From Actinomycetales bacterium (GTDB lineage: Bacteria; Actinomycetota; Actinomycetes; Actinomycetales; Dermabacteraceae), in contig JAAZLF010000425.1 of the NCBI GenBank assembly GCA_012799425.1, positions 1-9,276 on the forward strand: a DNA stretch of 9,276 bases. The letters are read 5' to 3'. Under the pieces are notes generated by a model that was not told the DNA's origin, searched no databases, and was given only the letters and a program-made list of their open reading frames with translations. Every line of letters begins with the position of its first letter. The stretch's first letter is position 1. The translations under genes were made by a program, and so were the position numbers. Positions 5,972-9,276 of this stretch are shown one piece after another.

Positions 5972-7339
5972 TCAGGTTCGGGCGAGCGCCTCGGCCGCGC
6001 TGTCCGGTGCGGGTGCGACCGGGCCGCGGCCCAGGGCGCGCAGCTCCCAGCCGGCCTCGGACCAGCGGCGGGCATCGAGCACGCTGCGGCCGTCGAGGAT
6101 CCGCGGCGCAGCGACCAGGCCGGCGGCCCGGGAGGGATCGAGCTCGCGGTACTCGCTCCATTCGGTCAGCAGCACCGTCAGCTCGGCGCCGCGCAGCGCG
6201 GTGTCCAGGTCGCTCTGCACTCTCAGCTCGGGCATGCGGCGCAGGGCGTTGTCGAGTGCCTGGGGGTCGGTGACGGTGACCTCGGCTCCGGCGGCGGTCA
6301 GGCGGTCGGCGACGTCGAGGGCCGGGGAGTCGCGCACGTCGTCGCTGTCCGGTTTGAACGCGGCGCCGAGCACGGTGATGCGGCGCCCGGCCACGGTGCC
6401 CAGCATCTCGCCGGCGAGCTCGACGACCTTGGCGCGGCGACGCTCGTTGATCATGTCGACCTCCCGGAGGAAGCCGAGGGCCTGGCCCACGCCGTTCTCC
6501 TCGGCGCTGGCGAGGAAGGCGCGGATGTCCTTGGGCAGGCAGCCGCCGCCGAACCCGACCCCGGCGCGCAGGAACTTCGCGCCGATCCGGTCGTCCATCC
6601 CGATGGCGTGCGCGACGTCGGTGACATCGCCGCCCACGGTCTCGCACATCTCGGCGATCGCGTTGATGAAGGAGATCTTGGTGGCGAGGAAGGCGTTGGC
6701 GGAGACCTTCACCAGCTCGGCGGTCTCATAACCCATCACCAGGCGGGTGACCCCGTCGGCGAGCAGCTGGGCGTAGACCGCATCGAGCATCTCCACGGCC
6801 TGCCGCGGGCCCTCGGGGTCGCGCACCCCGTAGACGAGGCGGTCCGGCTCGAGGGTGTCCTTGACGGCGAAGCCCTCGCGCAGGAACTCGGGATTCCACA
6901 TCAGGGTCACGCCCTCGATCTGCTCGAGGCCGGCGGCGAGCGTCCGGGCGGTGCCGGCGGGGACGGTGGATTTTCCGACCACGAGCGTCGGTGCGCCGTC
7001 ACGGGACGGGAGCACGGCGCGCAGCGATTCGGTGGCGGCCTCGAGATGGGAGAGGTCGGCACCGAAGCCGTCGGCCCGCTGTGGGGTGCCCAGGCCCAGG
7101 AAGTGCACGTCGGCGCCGGCGATGTCGGTGTAGTCGGTGGTGAAGCGGAGCTTCCCGCTGGCGAGCCCGCGCTGCAGGATCTCGTCGAAGCCCGGCTCGT
7201 GGAACGGAGCGTGCCCGGACTGGAGCGCGTCGACGCGGGCCGCGTCGACATCGAGCCCGATCACCTCGTGGCCGAGCTCGGCCATGGCTGCGGCGTGCAC
7301 CGCCCCGAGGTATCCCACTCCGATCACGGAGATCACCAT
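5972..7339 (-). CDS. ugd: UDP-glucose / nucleotide-sugar 6-dehydrogenase
   Basis: 455-residue cytoplasmic NAD-dependent enzyme of the UDP-glucose/GDP-mannose dehydrogenase family. These oxidise the sugar C6 twice, most often UDP-glucose to UDP-glucuronate. The Rossmann start MVISVIGVGYLGAVHAAAMAELGHEVIGLDVD carries GxGxxG at residues 7-12. Further family blocks are GKSTVPAGT, WNPEFLREGFAV, ELVKVSANAFLATKISFINAIAE and GFGGGCLPKD, with the catalytic cysteine at residue 267. A second nucleotide-binding-like domain (ITVLGAAFKPDSDDVRDSP) and the C-terminal LTEWSEY follow, as expected. Length matches the family. ATG 7339 is chosen because the Rossmann strand begins there and AAGGAG sits eight bases upstream; the open frame runs back to 7630, but that part has no family similarity. 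UDP-glucose is the likeliest substrate; UDP-ManNAc or GDP-mannose cannot be excluded. Confidence 0.94.
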   Translation of the reverse strand: MVISVIGVGYLGAVHAAAMAELGHEVIGLDVDAARVDALQSGHAPFHEPGFDEILQRGLASGKLRFTTDYTDIAGADVHFLGLGTPQRADGFGADLSHLEAATESLRAVLPSRDGAPTLVVGKSTVPAGTARTLAAGLEQIEGVTLMWNPEFLREGFAVKDTLEPDRLVYGVRDPEGPRQAVEMLDAVYAQLLADGVTRLVMGYETAELVKVSANAFLATKISFINAIAEMCETVGGDVTDVAHAIGMDDRIGAKFLRAGVGFGGGCLPKDIRAFLASAEENGVGQALGFLREVDMINERRRAKVVELAGEMLGTVAGRRITVLGAAFKPDSDDVRDSPALDVADRLTAAGAEVTVTDPQALDNALRRMPELRVQSDLDTALRGAELTVLLTEWSEYRELDPSRAAGLVAAPRILDGRSVLDARRWSEAGWELRALGRGPVAPAPDSAAEALART

Positions 7340-7430
7340 CAACGTCGCTCCTTCCTCGCCGGAGCAGGTCCTGCCCGGTCTGTGGAGGGCACCGTGGCAG
7401 ACACAGGTGGACAGGAGGTGTCCTCTCGAT

Positions 7431-7454
7431 GGAGCGCAGGGGTCGCTGCGCTCC
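7431..7454 (-). terminator. Perfect 9-bp hairpin, possible terminator or attenuator
   Basis: Arms GGAGCGCAG (7431-7439) and CTGCGCTCC (7446-7454) are perfectly complementary around a 6-base loop. On the minus strand the hairpin lies 65 bases after the ABC stop codon and about 90 bases before the dehydrogenase start. No U-run follows the stem, so classic intrinsic termination is not supported; an actinobacterial U-less terminator, an attenuator or a protein site are alternatives. Confidence 0.35.
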
Positions 7455-7495
7455 GACGGGCCCGGTCCGTGCCGTGCGGCGCTGCTCCATGCCTG

Positions 7496-7511
7496 CGGGC
7501 CCGCGGGCCCG
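7496..7511. repeat. 16-bp all-GC palindrome after the ABC stop codon
   Basis: CGGGCCCG occurs twice in a row and is self-complementary, giving a 16-bp palindrome 7 bases after the stop at 7519-7521. On the minus-strand transcript it could form a stable stem, perhaps protecting the 3' end or aiding termination. No T-tract follows. In DNA this rich in GC such palindromes can also arise by chance. Confidence 0.35.
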
Positions 7512-7518
7512 GCCGTTC

Positions 7519-9276
7519 TCAGCCGGCGGTCTCCGAGGTGCTGCGAAGCCAGACCGCGAGCCAGCTGTCGGGATCGTCGGCGAGCTCTGCAGGGGCGCCG
7601 TCCTCGGCGAGGGCCCCGGCCTCGAAGCACAGCACCCGGTCGGCGTCGAGGATCGTCTCCGGTTCACGACTGCTGATCAGGGCGGTGCGGCCGGCGGTGA
7701 GGGCGCCCAGCGCCCGCTGCACGGCGTCCCGTTCGGCGGGCATGAGGTCGGCGTCGGCGTCCTCGAGCACCACCACGGGGGCGTCGCGCAGCAGGGCGCG
7801 GGTGATCGCGAGGCGGCGACGCTGCCCGTCGGTCAGGGCGGCGCCGCGGCGGGCGAGGTGGGTGTCGTACCCGTCGGGCAGCAGCGTGATGAAGTCATCG
7901 GCCCCGCTGCGCCGGGCGGCGTCGACGATCTCGTCGTCGCTCGCATCGGGACGGCCCGCACGGATGTTCTCGCGCACGCTCTCGCTGAACAGTGCCGATT
8001 CGCGCTGCACGACGGCGAGGCCGCTGCGCAGGTCGGCGAGGGAGAGGGCACGGGTGTCGTAGCGGTCCAGCAGCACGCGTCCGCTGTCGGGCTCGTCGAA
8101 GCGCAGCAGGTAGGAGATCAGGGCGGAGGCCTCGGCCCCGTCCCGGCCCACCAGGGCGACGTGCTCTCCGGCGGGGATCACGAGCGAGACCCCGTCGAAC
8201 AGCGGGCCGCGCCGGCCTTCGGTGCTCACCGCGGAGTAGACGATCTCGCCGCGCAGGGCGCCGATCTGCTGTGCACGGCCGGGCTCGGTGATCGCGGCAC
8301 GGTGCTCGAGCAGCTCTCCCACCCGGTCGCCCGCGGCGACGATGGCGCGCAGGCCGGTCGAGTGCTGGACCACCTCACGGGCGAGGACCACGGCGATCAG
8401 CACGGCGGCGACCACCATCGTCAGCTCGCCCGGGGTCATGGTGCCGGCGTTCATCCGCCAGCCGCCCAGCAGCAGGGCCGCGCCGACGCCGAGCCCGGTG
8501 ATCAGCTCGGTGACGAAACCGCCGACGGCTCGGCTGCGCCGGGCGGCGGAGCGGGAGCGCCCGGTGCGCTCGCCCAGTTCGGCGAGGCTGTGGGAGGCGC
8601 GCCCCTCGAGTCCGTACGACTGGATGGTGCGGGTGGCGGCGAGCAGCTCGTCGGCCGTCTCGGCCAGGAGCGTCTCGTCGGCGGCGGCGGCCGTCTCGCG
8701 GCGGCGCTGCCAGGTCAGGGAGACGCGGGCGGCCAGGGCGAACAGCGTCGCGGTGGCCAGCACGATCAGGGCCGCGATCGGTTCGACGACCAGCATCATC
8801 AGCAGCAGGGAGACCAGCGCGAGCAGTCCGGTCAGCAGCCGCGGGCCGGTGTGGGCGACCAGGTCCCGCAGCCGGGCCACGTCCTCGACGAGCGGGGAGG
8901 TGGTGCGGCCGAGGTCGTCGATGTCACGGCCCGGGCTGAGGCGGTGGAGGTGGTCCAGGAGCTGGCCGCGCAGGTCGGTGGCCACTCGGCCGCCCATACG
9001 GTTCAGGACCGAGACGGACAGGGCACGGAACCCTGCCTGCAGCGCGACCAGGGCGGCGAGCGCTCCGGCGGCGATCATCAGCGCGGTGCCCGGGTCGGAG
9101 CCGATGCCGGTGGGTGCGGTGGGCTCGGCCCCGGCGGCGACGAGCGCCGCATCGATCGAGAACTTCAGCGGGAACGGCAGCGCGACCAGCATCCAGATGC
9201 TCAGCACCAGGGAGACGAGGCCGACGATCAGGGCCGCGCGGTGGGCCTGGAGGTGCGGCAGCACCAGGTCGAGGGC
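7519..9276 (-). CDS. ABC exporter half-transporter with degenerate (pseudo-) ATPase domain (5' end cut by window)
   Basis: Exporter-type ABC protein, 585 visible residues, open to the right edge. A GTG at 9264 is the first possible start, but coding similarity to the intact ABC protein continues upstream of it (both share an AL...PHL segment before the first membrane helix), so the true start is probably outside the window. An N-terminal transmembrane domain with several hydrophobic helices is followed by an ATPase-like domain. Scaffold segments are kept (ISYLLRFDEP, SESVRENIR, DASDDEI, LPDGYDT, GQRRRLAITRALL). Catalytic motifs are not: Walker A reads GRDGAEAS with Ala (8128-8130) for Lys; the Q-loop is VQRES; the signature is LTDGQ (7822-7836); Walker B ends Glu-Asp instead of Asp-Glu (7759-7764); the D-loop is lost; the H-loop His is Arg (7666-7668). 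There is no stop or frameshift, so it is probably an expressed non-hydrolysing partner. A gene in early decay is the alternative. Confidence 0.9.
   Translation of the reverse strand, partial: ALDLVLPHLQAHRAALIVGLVSLVLSIWMLVALPFPLKFSIDAALVAAGAEPTAPTGIGSDPGTALMIAAGALAALVALQAGFRALSVSVLNRMGGRVATDLRGQLLDHLHRLSPGRDIDDLGRTTSPLVEDVARLRDLVAHTGPRLLTGLLALVSLLLMMLVVEPIAALIVLATATLFALAARVSLTWQRRRETAAAADETLLAETADELLAATRTIQSYGLEGRASHSLAELGERTGRSRSAARRSRAVGGFVTELITGLGVGAALLLGGWRMNAGTMTPGELTMVVAAVLIAVVLAREVVQHSTGLRAIVAAGDRVGELLEHRAAITEPGRAQQIGALRGEIVYSAVSTEGRRGPLFDGVSLVIPAGEHVALVGRDGAEASALISYLLRFDEPDSGRVLLDRYDTRALSLADLRSGLAVVQRESALFSESVRENIRAGRPDASDDEIVDAARRSGADDFITLLPDGYDTHLARRGAALTDGQRRRLAITRALLRDAPVVVLEDADADLMPAERDAVQRALGALTAGRTALISSREPETILDADRVLCFEAGALAEDGAPAELADDPDSWLAVWLRSTSETAG

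Larger units (their letters stand above)
7340..7518. other. 179-bp gap between degenerate ABC gene and dehydrogenase
   Basis: It holds the GC-rich palindrome just after the ABC stop, a perfect 9-bp hairpin, and the dehydrogenase ribosome binding site (minus-strand AAGGAG eight bases before ATG 7339). A small inverted repeat GGACA/TGTCC lies at 7409-7423. No gene and no clear -35/-10 promoter were found. Confidence 0.6.

Noticed and set aside
5693..6075. Small minus-strand genes in the 5533-5971 gap
   Set aside because: Open frames here cross the repeats or overlap the dehydrogenase end; no ribosome binding site, motif or plausible composition was found.
7340..7630. N-terminal extension of the dehydrogenase frame upstream of ATG 7339
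   Set aside because: The Rossmann strand starts at 7339 with a good ribosome binding site; the extension overlaps the ABC gene and has no similarity to the family.
5675..8062. Very long plus-strand open frame (about 795 codons) spanning the gap, dehydrogenase and ABC C-terminus
   Set aside because: It runs antisense to the dehydrogenase and ABC genes, crosses the tandem repeats, and shows no recognisable domain.
7519..9276. Calling the right-hand ABC gene a pseudogene
   Set aside because: No stop or frameshift in 585 codons and the scaffold segments are well kept; an expressed pseudo-ATPase fits better, though early decay cannot be excluded.

Overview
The window is very GC-rich, roughly 70% or more by eye, and every gene I can support lies on the minus strand. 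Base composition, strong GC bias at third codon positions, AGGAGG-type ribosome binding sites and overlapping start/stop codons fit a high-GC actinobacterium. The protein style resembles Brachybacterium and other Micrococcales, but that placement is an impression and was not tested.

In order of transcription (right to left): (1) an ABC exporter half-transporter cut by the right edge, whose ATPase domain has lost nearly every catalytic motif (9276 to 7519); (2) a 179-bp gap with a perfect 9-bp hairpin and a GC palindrome (7518 to 7340); (3) a UDP-glucose/nucleotide-sugar 6-dehydrogenase (7339 to 5972); (4) a 439-bp gap without a credible gene but crowded with repeats: four 31-bp tandem units, two interleaved long inverted repeats, a 25-bp direct repeat, three 11-bp repeats ending in a 20-bp palindrome, and a 22-bp palindrome touching the next ribosome binding site (5971 to 5533); (5) a MurG-like (GT-B) glycosyltransferase (5532 to 4324); (6) a GT4 glycosyltransferase with a Pro/Ala-rich tail (4334 to 2964); (7) a second GT4 glycosyltransferase (2967 to 1798); (8) a second ABC exporter half-transporter with an intact ATPase domain, cut by the left edge (1798 to 1).

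Genes 5 to 8 overlap by 11, 4 and 1 bases and are almost certainly one translationally coupled operon. Together the genes suggest assembly and export of a cell-envelope glycan or glycoconjugate. The dehydrogenase would supply a uronic-acid donor, the three GT-B enzymes would transfer sugars, and the exporter(s) would flip or export the product. The two ABC proteins match along their whole length and may form a heterodimer. If so, the arrangement is unusual: one partner is a near-complete pseudo-ATPase, and neither composite ATP site would be fully canonical.

The two items most worth following are the catalytically degraded but open ABC protein and the structured, repeat-rich 439-bp gap. No tRNA, rRNA, CRISPR array, insertion sequence or phage gene was seen.
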